The position numbers were made by a program, and so were the translations under genes. The notes beneath the pieces are model-generated. The model saw only the letters and a list, made by a program, of their open reading frames with translations. It had not been told where the DNA came from and searched no databases. Shown here piece after piece: positions 1 to 5,947 of a stretch of DNA of 8,024 nt; positions within the stretch are counted from its first letter, which is position 1; each line of letters starts with the position of its first letter. The stretch comes from CAXTTV01 sp964247295 (lineage in GTDB: Bacteria > Chloroflexota > Ktedonobacteria > Ktedonobacterales > Ktedonobacteraceae): NCBI GenBank assembly GCA_964247295.1, contig CAXTTV010000210.1:1-8024 (forward strand), in the 5' to 3' direction.

Positions 1-242
1 GAGACTCGAATGGGGTAGGTCGGGTCACGTGTGGACCCGTGCTCAGGGGAGCCATGACACGTGCCACGAAAAGGTAACGGTGGGCCATCTCGTCGCGCCT
101 CTGTGCTCCAGGTCCCAGACTTTTCCTGTTCATGCAAAGGGGTGTGCATTCCGTCTCCACGGGTCCACACGTGACCCCGATCTACGAACGATGGCAAGGC
201 GAGAAAACACCTTTCTTTCTTTTCCCAACAGGTTGGTCCACC
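1..242. other. Non-coding stretch downstream of the oxidoreductase gene
   Basis: Apart from the inverted repeat nothing here can be supported as a gene. The short open frames overlap one another in several phases, lack ribosome binding sites and read as low-quality protein. A short ccaac/gttgg hairpin (225-236) lies just past the stop of the minus-strand oxidoreductase gene, but it has a two-base loop and no T-run in that gene's direction, so I do not call it a terminator. Confidence 0.5.
15..185. repeat. Inverted repeat with 27/28-base arms around 116 bases
   Basis: Bases 22-41 and 158-177 are perfect reverse complements over 20 bases (left arm gggtcacgtgtggacccgtg). With one mismatch and a one-base indel the arms extend outward to 15-41 and 158-185. 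Each arm can also fold on itself through GGGTC/GACCC and carries the palindrome CACGTG (26-31, 168-173). A third CACGTG lies at 58-63 between the arms. No open frame inside looks like a gene. It could be a small non-autonomous mobile element (MITE-like), a long hairpin beyond the oxidoreductase gene end, or a protein-binding array. No flanking target duplication could be seen. Confidence 0.6.
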
Positions 243-1508
243 TTAAAGCTGAACAATAAGTTTCTCAGCCAATTCAAAAGAGTAGTTCTGCCCCCGGTCA
301 TGTGGGTAAACCTGGAACATGTTCGCCATCCATAACCCATCCAAAGGTGTGTACAAAGGGGGAATATGACGCTTATAATCGGTGGTAACGATTGGTTGAG
401 CAAAGGGGGCAGCGAACATCCAGCTTTCTCGCAGCCACGAGGGATCAAAGTCGGGCTGAATGCGCTTCAGGTGCGGCAGATACTCTCCCAAAACATCTTC
501 TTTGCTTTTTCCAAAAAGGGGATCGTTCATCGGTCGATAGTTTCCAAGATAGATCAGGTGCCGCCCACTATACTCACTTGCTGGCCGAAGATGCGTGTGC
601 TCAACCAAGGCCGTAAAGGGATAGCCGGGATCGCACACGTTGACCCAATAACTGTTTTCAGTTAAGGGACGGTCCAATGCCAGGATCAGGCAATGAGCTC
701 CATAGGCCTGCCCCCATTCATAGCGCCGACGGTAGTCCTCGGGCAACTGCGGCACAATTTTACAGGTCAGGCGCGTCGGTAGGGTAGAGATTACCCGATC
801 AACATCGACGGTCTCATGTTGTGTGGAGATAGACCAGAGTCCAGTTGGTTTTTGTGTTACCTGCCGCACTTCAGTGTTGAAATGGAGTTCCCCACCTGCC
901 CGCTCAATTCGCTCCCGCAAGCATTCATAAAGATGCTGAAAACCTCCGCGCATATACCCCAATTCGGTGGTGCGATCGTGGACACGAGCCCAGAACCAGG
1001 GCAGGGCGATCTGGTCCTGGAGCGCGCCAAACTTGCCAAGGAAGAGTGGTTCAAAGGTGCGAGCAAAGCCACGCTGGCCCATCCATTTACGCAGCCAGGG
1101 AGCGGCAACCTTTCCTTCATAAAAATTGCTCCCAGTCACCTTGAAAAGACCCGCCACCGCTCCCACACGCAGGCGTTCATCCAGGCGCAGGGGGCCATAG
1201 CGTAGCAGCGAGGCCGGTGAGTCCAGTTGCCAGATTTTGTTCTCAAGCAAAGAGACAGTCCGAGGTCGAGACCAGATCAGGCGATCCTCCAGACCAAGTT
1301 CTCGTATATAACGAATAATTGTGGTATCAGTCCGAAAAATATGATGATAAAATTTCTCCAGCCAGATATCTTTCCCAATTGGAAAGCCGGCGGCCAATCC
1401 TCCAGCCTCTGGCTCACGTTCAAAAAGCACAACATCTTCACCAGCCTGGATTAAATGGTAGGCGGTGGTTAATCCCAGTACGCCTCCACATAAAATAGCA
1501 TATCTCAT
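243..1508 (-). CDS. FAD/NAD(P)-dependent oxidoreductase of the amine-oxidase/protoporphyrinogen-oxidase-like fold
   Basis: This gene encodes a complete 421-residue flavoprotein. The N-terminus is a Rossmann FAD-binding unit: a beta strand and glycine loop (residues 4-12), an acidic residue ending the second strand (E30), and the following AGGLAAGF motif (35-42). The C-terminus has the second flavin-contact segment typical of this superfamily (GLWMANMFQVYPHDRGQNYS, residues 391-410). The central part, with WLEKFYHHIFRTD and MRGGFQHLYECL, resembles the NAD(P)/FAD oxidoreductases often found near glycan or isoprenoid genes, but the substrate cannot be told. The start is well fixed: an in-frame TAG lies directly before the ATG and the glycine loop begins at residue 7, although the ribosome site is weak. 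The first glycine of GxGxxG is a cysteine (C7, codon 1488-1490). The gene is divergent from the sigma gene, with about 200 bases between them. Its first 65 codons also occur as a decayed copy at 4942-5115. Confidence 0.88.
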   Translation of the reverse strand: MRYAILCGGVLGLTTAYHLIQAGEDVVLFEREPEAGGLAAGFPIGKDIWLEKFYHHIFRTDTTIIRYIRELGLEDRLIWSRPRTVSLLENKIWQLDSPASLLRYGPLRLDERLRVGAVAGLFKVTGSNFYEGKVAAPWLRKWMGQRGFARTFEPLFLGKFGALQDQIALPWFWARVHDRTTELGYMRGGFQHLYECLRERIERAGGELHFNTEVRQVTQKPTGLWSISTQHETVDVDRVISTLPTRLTCKIVPQLPEDYRRRYEWGQAYGAHCLILALDRPLTENSYWVNVCDPGYPFTALVEHTHLRPASEYSGRHLIYLGNYRPMNDPLFGKSKEDVLGEYLPHLKRIQPDFDPSWLRESWMFAAPFAQPIVTTDYKRHIPPLYTPLDGLWMANMFQVYPHDRGQNYSFELAEKLIVQL

Positions 1509-1597
1509 CTATCGTGATCCAATATCGTATTGCTCTCCCTCTATTATCTAAACACCATGTTACCATTAATTATCAGGAAAAAATATCGTCTAGGACC

Positions 1598-1670
1598 GTT
1601 TGTCTTGCTTTGTTGACTTTTAATTTTGGTCATCGTCCTAGAGATCAGAAAAACATATACATGACTTTTT
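1598..1670 (+). promoter_or_regulatory. Conserved promoter block of sigma gene 1, candidate ECF-type promoter
   Basis: This block stays recognisably similar to 5191-5263 in unit 2, while the sequence to its left has largely diverged, as expected for a promoter. A candidate ECF-type pair is TTGAC at 1613-1617 and CGTC at 1634-1637 (followed by ctaga), with a 16-base spacer. The same 16-base spacing occurs in unit 2. CGTC-type -10 elements are common for ECF sigma factors and would imply autoregulation, which is usual for such operons. The exact elements are inferred. Confidence 0.4.
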
Positions 1671-1692
1671 ATGGCATTCAATGCAAATCTAT

Positions 1693-1702
1693 AAGGAAGG
1701 AA
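1693..1702 (+). promoter_or_regulatory. Ribosome binding site deciding a TTG start for sigma gene 1
   Basis: AAGGAAGGAA lies 8 bases before the TTG at 1711. The upstream in-frame ATG at 1681 has no purine-rich site before it. In unit 2, AAAGGGA at 5304-5310 is also 8 bases before the matching TTG at 5319. Confidence 0.55.
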
Positions 1703-1710
1703 TCGGGAAC

Positions 1711-2337
1711 TTGTTACCTGTGACACCAGGAAAAAATTCATCCGCGCCCGAAAACCCTCAGGACCTCTGGTTACGCTCGCAGGTGCGGCTCGCCAGAGAA
1801 GGCAATGAGGCGGCTTTCCAGGCACTTTTTCAGCACTACACACAACGCATCTCTACCTATTTAGTCCGACTACTGGGCAGTGAGCAAGAAGGACTGGATC
1901 TAGCTCAAGAGACGTTTTTAAAGGCCTGGACGATGCTCCCCTCCCTCAAGGACGAGGCCCGTTTTAGCTCCTGGCTCTACCGCATCGCGACCAATATCGC
2001 GATCGATGCTCAGCGCCGCCAGAAGTTGCGCTGGCTTCCCTGGAACCAGTTCCCGGTCGAAACCCATCAAGATCACGAGCCCGCGATGGAGGGCCGGATC
2101 GCCGAGATCGAGCAGATCCAAGCGGCCCTGGCTCAGGTCTCGCCCAAATACCGCTCCTGCCTGCTTCTCCAGATTGAGGGAGGGTTCTCCCAAAAGGAGA
2201 TCGCCGCCATGCTCTCGATGAATATCAAGGCCGTCAGTGTGTATGTTAATCGCGGCTGCGAGCAGTTCCGCAAGGCTTATGCCGCGCTAAATCATATGAG
2301 TCCCCCTATCTCGTTTTCGGGAAAGGAGATGTTATAG
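1711..2337 (+). CDS. ECF-family RNA polymerase sigma factor, copy 1
   Basis: This 208-residue protein is an extracytoplasmic-function sigma factor that would replace the housekeeping sigma on RNA polymerase and select a dedicated promoter set. Region 2 (about residues 25-100) includes the core-binding and -10 segment, with DLAQETFLKAW at 63-73 followed by RFSSWLYRIATNIAIDAQRR. Region 4 (about 138-190) has the helix-turn-helix that reads the -35 element, with FSQKEIAAMLSMNIKAVSVY and then VNRGCEQFRKAY. The second helix departs from the usual TVxSRLxRAR form. I chose TTG at 1711 because a strong ribosome site stands 8 bases upstream in both copies and identity between copies begins at 1708. The alternative is ATG at 1681 (218 residues). 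The stop is 2 bases before the anti-sigma ATG, so the two genes are surely co-transcribed. The protein is identical to that at 5319-5945. Confidence 0.93.
   Translation: MLPVTPGKNSSAPENPQDLWLRSQVRLAREGNEAAFQALFQHYTQRISTYLVRLLGSEQEGLDLAQETFLKAWTMLPSLKDEARFSSWLYRIATNIAIDAQRRQKLRWLPWNQFPVETHQDHEPAMEGRIAEIEQIQAALAQVSPKYRSCLLLQIEGGFSQKEIAAMLSMNIKAVSVYVNRGCEQFRKAYAALNHMSPPISFSGKEML
2322..2328 (+). promoter_or_regulatory. Ribosome binding site of anti-sigma gene 1
   Basis: AAAGGAG lies inside the last codons of the sigma gene, 11 bases before the ATG at 2340. This suggests coupled translation of sigma and anti-sigma factor. The same site occurs at 5930-5936. Confidence 0.7.
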
Positions 2338-2339
2338 CT

Positions 2340-3692
2340 ATGTCGTTCTCATCCCCCTGCCCCGAGTGGGCCAAGAAGCTGGCCGCGCGTACCCAAGCAG
2401 ATCTCTCTCGCGAGGAGCGGGCCGCTTTGAATGCTCACCTGTTGTATTGTCAAAAATGTGTGGCAACCGCCGCAAGCTACAGCCGAATGCAGCAGGCGAT
2501 CCGCTCACTGCCACCCGTCAAGCCATTGGCTGATCTTCCTCACCTATCATTCCAACAAACAAGAATCTCTAGTCATGCATTCAAGGAGCCTGAACGCATA
2601 TCAAACATCACAGACCTTGCCGATCGACAAACACGACAGCAACGGAAACGCCCAAATCAGCTACGACCATGGGTCAGTTTGGTTGCGGCTGCTGCCATTG
2701 CTTTGATCATCGGCGCGACGACGTTTGTGTTTAGCAATGCCCGTAGTACAGGGTTGGGCAGCAATAGTAATCCCACCCAACCTAAGCTACCAACTCAAAA
2801 ACCAGATAATCAGGCTCGGAGTGTCCAGTCAGTATTTTCCGGCTGCGCCCTTTTCAACCAGCATAACGATGATGCAGGCATGCAATATATCTGTGGCCAG
2901 AACCTTTATAAAGATATTAACCTTGAGCAGGTTAAAGGAAATTATAGAGTTGTTCTATATCAAGCTTATGCTGATACCAACCAAATTGTTATTGCATATC
3001 AGGTAGAGGTAAAACAGACAGATGGCAACTATGCTCCTGTCTCTTCACAGCCACATGATACATCCTCGGGAAGGGGCACTGAGTACGGAAGCAGCCTTAG
3101 CATTCAAGGTGGCGTGCCGCTGCCTAGCGGCAACTCAGCAGGTACTGCCGAAGTCGGTTATGTTATTACTTCTTTTCATACACCTGTGGATCAGAAAGCG
3201 ACCGATGAATTAAAGCTACGCATGCAAACTCACATTAGTGAAATAGAGTACAAACCTGCCCCGAATGAGCCGGGGAACAACGGCAAAGTAAAATCAACTA
3301 CAAATGTGACAATAGACTTCGCTGTACCATATCATCCCGAGAAAAAGATCTTCACCGTTAACCAGACCTCAACCTCTGGAGGAGGAAACTTGACTCTTGA
3401 GACGATTACGGCCTCGCTTAGCGCGGTGAACATTCAAGTCTCTGTTAATGGTGCTATAGATCATAACGCTGTACTTCAGTTGCAAATGAGTTCAGGCAAC
3501 ATTAGTTGTGACGGTGGAGAGGGAAGTTATATTCCAACGATTGGATCTTCCACGATGATGCTTAGCTGCCCTATATTAACCCAACCATCCTGGCAGGTTC
3601 ATGGTTTTGCCTATGTAGTTGGGCCAAAGAGCACTCCTCCTCCTCTTGCTAATACAAAGTATGATTGGAATTTTATGGTAAACATTCCCTAG
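2340..3692 (+). CDS. Transmembrane zinc-finger anti-sigma factor with two-module outer sensor domain, copy 1
   Basis: This 450-residue protein should bind the sigma factor encoded just before it and keep it inactive at the membrane. The N-terminal zinc-binding anti-sigma domain has C7, then H33-x3-C37-x2-C40, which is the classic Cys-x(25)-His-x3-Cys-x2-Cys pattern. A basic stretch (QQRKRPNQLR) precedes one membrane helix at about 111-132, so the C-terminus is outside. A Ser/Gln/Pro-rich linker (to about 165) leads to module A, with C169, DAGMQY and C185, then LYKDINLEQV and AYADTNQIVIAYQV. Module B follows, with VPYHPEKKIFTVNQT, C390, C410 and a final KYDWNF motif. The outer part recalls the DUF4179-type domains of other anti-sigma factors, but I cannot confirm that family. 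Residues 1-70 are identical to copy 2, whereas the outer domain is strongly diverged. The next gene encodes a secreted relative of the outer domain. Confidence 0.9.
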   Translation: MSFSSPCPEWAKKLAARTQADLSREERAALNAHLLYCQKCVATAASYSRMQQAIRSLPPVKPLADLPHLSFQQTRISSHAFKEPERISNITDLADRQTRQQRKRPNQLRPWVSLVAAAAIALIIGATTFVFSNARSTGLGSNSNPTQPKLPTQKPDNQARSVQSVFSGCALFNQHNDDAGMQYICGQNLYKDINLEQVKGNYRVVLYQAYADTNQIVIAYQVEVKQTDGNYAPVSSQPHDTSSGRGTEYGSSLSIQGGVPLPSGNSAGTAEVGYVITSFHTPVDQKATDELKLRMQTHISEIEYKPAPNEPGNNGKVKSTTNVTIDFAVPYHPEKKIFTVNQTSTSGGGNLTLETITASLSAVNIQVSVNGAIDHNAVLQLQMSSGNISCDGGEGSYIPTIGSSTMMLSCPILTQPSWQVHGFAYVVGPKSTPPPLANTKYDWNFMVNIP

Positions 3693-3716
3693 ACTGGCTC
3701 TACAGTAGAGCCAGTC
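3692..3716 (+). promoter_or_regulatory. Hairpin 1 between anti-sigma and secreted-protein genes (unit 1)
   Basis: This is a perfect inverted repeat starting on the last base of the anti-sigma stop codon: gactggctcta pairs with tagagccagtc, giving an 11-base stem and a 3-base loop. No T-run follows, so it is not a standard intrinsic terminator. It may stabilise or attenuate the message. Unit 2 has a hairpin of unrelated sequence in the same place. Confidence 0.6.
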
Positions 3717-3723
3717 CTATCTA

Positions 3724-3752
3724 CCGAATGGGGATGCGCGCATCCCATTCGG
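3724..3752 (+). promoter_or_regulatory. Hairpin 2 between anti-sigma and secreted-protein genes (unit 1)
   Basis: A 12-pair stem with one bulged G (3733) and a cgcg loop: ccgaatggg and atg pair with cat and cccattcgg. It stands 7 bases after hairpin 1. The downstream bases lack the T-run of an intrinsic terminator, so partial termination or RNA processing is more likely. Confidence 0.6.
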
Positions 3753-3796
3753 GTTCAGATCACATCAAGCTTCATCGTTTACTCTTATCTCTTTTT

Positions 3797-3801
3797 AGGA
3801 G
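3797..3801 (+). promoter_or_regulatory. Ribosome binding site of secreted-protein gene 1
   Basis: AGGAG lies 8 bases before the ATG at 3810. It decides this start over the internal ATG at 3849, which has no site. Confidence 0.65.
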
Positions 3802-3809
3802 TTGTCTTT

Positions 3810-4904
3810 ATGATGCCCTCTACGCCTGTAAATCACCCACCTATCCATATGGACAAGAAACTTTTTACGACCCGGTGGATGAGATTAAAGTTGCTTTTGC
3901 TTGTATCACTTGCCCTACTCGTGAGCGTTATCACTCTGCTCCCTGGCAACACATATGCCGCTGCTCTCCATGATAACGCCTCGCCTGAGCACCTTCAAGC
4001 ATCACTTCCAGACCCAGGGGATTCTGCTCGACCCACTGAGTCAGGGTTTAACACTGAGTGTGCTCTTAATATCAATAATGATGCGGGGATGCAGTACGCC
4101 TGTTCCCAACACCTTTATAGAAATATAAATCTGAAACAGGTGCAGGACGATTATACGGTTGTTGTTCGTCAGGCCTTTGCCGATGCCAACCGGATTGTCA
4201 TCGCTTATCAAGTGTTCATGCAACAATCAAACGGGATGTATATACCAGTGAAAGATACACTTCGTCCCGATCCATCTGGATTTGGTACAGAATATTCCAG
4301 CGATCTGGGACTTCAAAATGAAGGAGTATTGACATACGATGGAGCCGTAAAAACAAATGCGTATGCAAACTATATCGTCCAATCCTACAGGCTACCTGAA
4401 AAGTTGCAAGAAACCGATTATCTGGATTTGCGGATGCGCACGCGGATCTCAAAGATGGAGTATACATTCTCAGCAACAAAAGGTTTGATTAATAAAGGTG
4501 GTCCCAAATCAACTTCCTATACTACAATTGATTTCACAATCCCCTATTATCCTGAGAAAAAGACCTTTACCATCAATCAGACCGCGACCTCAGACGGGGC
4601 CCAAATGACGGTCCAAACAATTACAGCCTCACAAACCGAAGCCACGATCACGGTTTCCTATCCTCCTCTCGATAGCAATACGTCAATGGTGCTAGAGTTG
4701 AAAACCAATGACTACACCTGCCCTGGCAATGGTGCAAAACAGTCTACTACTCATGATCATGTCACAATTAAGATAGCCTGCCCTGTACTGGCTTCGTCAT
4801 CATGGAAAGTACAGGGAAAAACAGATTTTCAGGGACCAAACGATGCATCCGCTCCCCCTTCCGCAAAATACAAATGGAATCTCACAATTAAAACTGTCTG
4901 GTAG
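3810..4904 (+). CDS. Secreted protein homologous to the outer domain of the adjacent anti-sigma factor, copy 1
   Basis: This 364-residue protein has a classic signal peptide: basic residues to K27, a hydrophobic core at about 28-44 and a TYA|A cleavage site after A50. No further membrane segment follows, so the mature protein should be released or sit at the cell surface. The mature part repeats the two-module architecture of the anti-sigma outer domain. Module A has C84, DAGMQY, C98, LYRNINLKQV and AFADANRIVIAYQV. Module B has IPYYPEKKTFTINQT, C304, C324 and a final KYKWN motif. Zinc finger and membrane anchor are absent. The ATG at 3810 gives a signal peptide of exactly the same length as in copy 2. 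It is probably expressed with the sigma and anti-sigma genes, through a 117-base gap with two hairpins. Function is unknown; a soluble co-sensor, ligand binder or competitor of the anti-sigma factor is my inference. Confidence 0.85.
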   Translation: MMPSTPVNHPPIHMDKKLFTTRWMRLKLLLLVSLALLVSVITLLPGNTYAAALHDNASPEHLQASLPDPGDSARPTESGFNTECALNINNDAGMQYACSQHLYRNINLKQVQDDYTVVVRQAFADANRIVIAYQVFMQQSNGMYIPVKDTLRPDPSGFGTEYSSDLGLQNEGVLTYDGAVKTNAYANYIVQSYRLPEKLQETDYLDLRMRTRISKMEYTFSATKGLINKGGPKSTSYTTIDFTIPYYPEKKTFTINQTATSDGAQMTVQTITASQTEATITVSYPPLDSNTSMVLELKTNDYTCPGNGAKQSTTHDHVTIKIACPVLASSSWKVQGKTDFQGPNDASAPPSAKYKWNLTIKTVW

Positions 4905-4941
4905 GAAATTACTAACGTCTTATCAGACAGATCCACCAATA

Positions 4942-5115
4942 AATAATTGTGGCATCAGTCAAAAAAAGATGATGATAAAATGTCTCCAGCCCGATAGCCC
5001 TCCCAATTCTCCAGTCTCTTACCCCGTTACAAAGCACAATATCTTCACACACCCTGGTGAAACACCAGGTGGTAGCTCATCCCCACTATCCCTCCGCCAC
5101 ACTAGCATATTTCAT
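4942..5115 (-). pseudogene. Relic of the 5' end of the FAD oxidoreductase gene
   Basis: Read on the minus strand from an ATG at 5115, this stretch matches the first 65 or so codons of the oxidoreductase gene at 243-1508. It starts MKYA (MRYA in the intact gene) and later gives EDIVLC against EDVVLF, then LETFYHHLFLTDATII against LEKFYHHIFRTDTTII. Stops at codons 10 (TAG) and 13 (TGA), shifts in the glycine-loop region and a net 21-base deletion show it is dead. Homology ends at 4942, where the duplication junction lies. A 7-base hairpin with an AAA loop (5053-5069) has arisen inside it. The relic marks where the duplicated segment began. Confidence 0.85.
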
Positions 5116-5190
5116 AATATGAAGGGCGCTCCCGATATATATTTTTATTTTTCTAATTATCACCTATTAAAATTTTTATCATTGAGGATA

Positions 5191-5263
5191 GTTTGTCTTA
5201 CTTTGTTGGCTTTCAATTTTCGCCATCGTCTTAGAGATCAGAAAAGCATACACATAGCTTTTA
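5191..5263 (+). promoter_or_regulatory. Conserved promoter block of sigma gene 2, candidate ECF-type promoter
   Basis: This is the counterpart of 1598-1670. The candidate elements are TTGGC at 5206-5210 and CGTC at 5227-5230 (followed by ttaga), again 16 bases apart. Between the block and the sigma start, unit 2 carries 15 extra bases, which lengthen the untranslated leader. Confidence 0.4.
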
Positions 5264-5303
5264 ATTTTGCTCAATGCAAATCTCAATACAAGTTTATAGT
5301 AAG

Positions 5304-5310
5304 AAAGGGA
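5304..5310 (+). promoter_or_regulatory. Ribosome binding site deciding a TTG start for sigma gene 2
   Basis: AAAGGGA stands 8 bases before TTG 5319, the same spacing as in unit 1 although the bases differ. The in-frame ATG at 5274 has no purine-rich site before it. Confidence 0.5.
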
Positions 5311-5318
5311 TCGGAAAC

Positions 5319-5945
5319 TTGTTACCTGTGACACCAGGAAAAAATTCATCCGCGCCCGAAAACCCTCAGGACCTCTGGTTACGCTCGCAGGTGCGGCTCG
5401 CCAGAGAAGGCAATGAGGCGGCTTTCCAGGCACTTTTTCAGCACTACACACAACGCATCTCTACCTATTTAGTCCGACTACTGGGCAGTGAGCAAGAAGG
5501 ACTGGATCTAGCTCAAGAGACGTTTTTAAAGGCCTGGACGATGCTCCCCTCCCTCAAGGACGAGGCCCGTTTTAGCTCCTGGCTCTACCGCATCGCGACC
5601 AATATCGCGATCGATGCTCAGCGCCGCCAGAAGTTGCGCTGGCTTCCCTGGAACCAGTTCCCGGTCGAAACCCATCAAGATCACGAGCCCGCGATGGAGG
5701 GCCGGATCGCCGAGATCGAGCAGATCCAAGCGGCCCTGGCTCAGGTCTCGCCCAAATACCGCTCCTGCCTGCTTCTCCAGATTGAGGGAGGGTTCTCCCA
5801 AAAGGAGATCGCCGCCATGCTCTCGATGAATATCAAGGCCGTCAGTGTGTATGTTAATCGCGGCTGCGAGCAGTTCCGCAAGGCTTATGCCGCGCTAAAT
5901 CATATGAGTCCCCCTATCTCGTTTTCGGGAAAGGAGATGTTATAG
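5319..5945 (+). CDS. ECF-family RNA polymerase sigma factor, copy 2
   Basis: This 208-residue sigma factor is identical to the product of 1711-2337, and the genes are identical base for base. It has the same region 2 (about 25-100, with DLAQETFLKAW) and region 4 helix-turn-helix (about 159-187). With the upstream ATG at 5274 it would be 223 residues, with an N-terminal extension that differs from copy 1 by five extra residues. That difference, together with the conserved ribosome-site spacing, favours the TTG. Because the proteins are identical, both copies must recognise the same promoters and bind the same anti-sigma domains. The gene ends 2 bases before its own anti-sigma gene. Confidence 0.93.
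   Translation: MLPVTPGKNSSAPENPQDLWLRSQVRLAREGNEAAFQALFQHYTQRISTYLVRLLGSEQEGLDLAQETFLKAWTMLPSLKDEARFSSWLYRIATNIAIDAQRRQKLRWLPWNQFPVETHQDHEPAMEGRIAEIEQIQAALAQVSPKYRSCLLLQIEGGFSQKEIAAMLSMNIKAVSVYVNRGCEQFRKAYAALNHMSPPISFSGKEML
5930..5936 (+). promoter_or_regulatory. Ribosome binding site of anti-sigma gene 2
   Basis: AAAGGAG inside the end of the sigma gene, 11 bases before the ATG at 5948, identical to unit 1. Confidence 0.7.
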
Positions 5946-5947
5946 CT

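Larger units (their letters stand above)
1314..4941. repeat. Tandem duplication, unit 1 (intact)
   Basis: This is the left unit of a direct tandem repeat of roughly 3.6 kb. It begins inside the oxidoreductase gene (aataattgt at 1314-1322, matched at 4942-4950) and runs through the promoter block, sigma gene, anti-sigma gene and secreted-protein gene. Through the sigma and zinc-finger part the offset to unit 2 is exactly 3608 bases. The upstream promoter block is offset by 3593, because unit 2 has 15 extra bases just before the sigma start. The junction to unit 2 lies between the stop at 4904 and base 4942. Confidence 0.85.
4905..5273. other. Intergenic region between units: relic gene plus promoter block
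   Basis: This 369-base gap holds the duplication junction (4905-4941), the decayed 5' end of the oxidoreductase gene on the minus strand (4942-5115) and the promoter block of sigma gene 2 (5191-5263). A plus-strand open frame crossing it has no ribosome site and simply reads antisense through the relic and into the sigma leader. No clear terminator was found after the stop at 4904. Confidence 0.7.

Noticed and set aside
816..1205. Plus-strand open frame of 129 codons inside the oxidoreductase gene
   Set aside because: It is antisense to well-supported coding sequence and has no ribosome site or recognisable protein features.
1544..1843. Minus-strand open frame over the sigma start, with a matching one at 5179-5451
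   Set aside because: The shared protein part only mirrors the identical nucleotides of the duplicated sigma gene. It is not independent evidence of coding.
3692..3752. Rho-independent terminators after anti-sigma gene 1
   Set aside because: The stems are strong, but no T-run follows either hairpin and a gene with a good ribosome site comes next, so I list them as hairpins only.
5053..5069. Hairpin cctggtg-aaa-caccagg as a terminator of secreted-protein gene 1
   Set aside because: It lies about 150 bases past the stop, inside the oxidoreductase relic, without a T-run. It looks like a chance product of decay.
4843..5331. Plus-strand open frame of 162 codons
   Set aside because: It overlaps the end of the secreted-protein gene, lacks a ribosome site and reads antisense through the oxidoreductase relic into the sigma leader.
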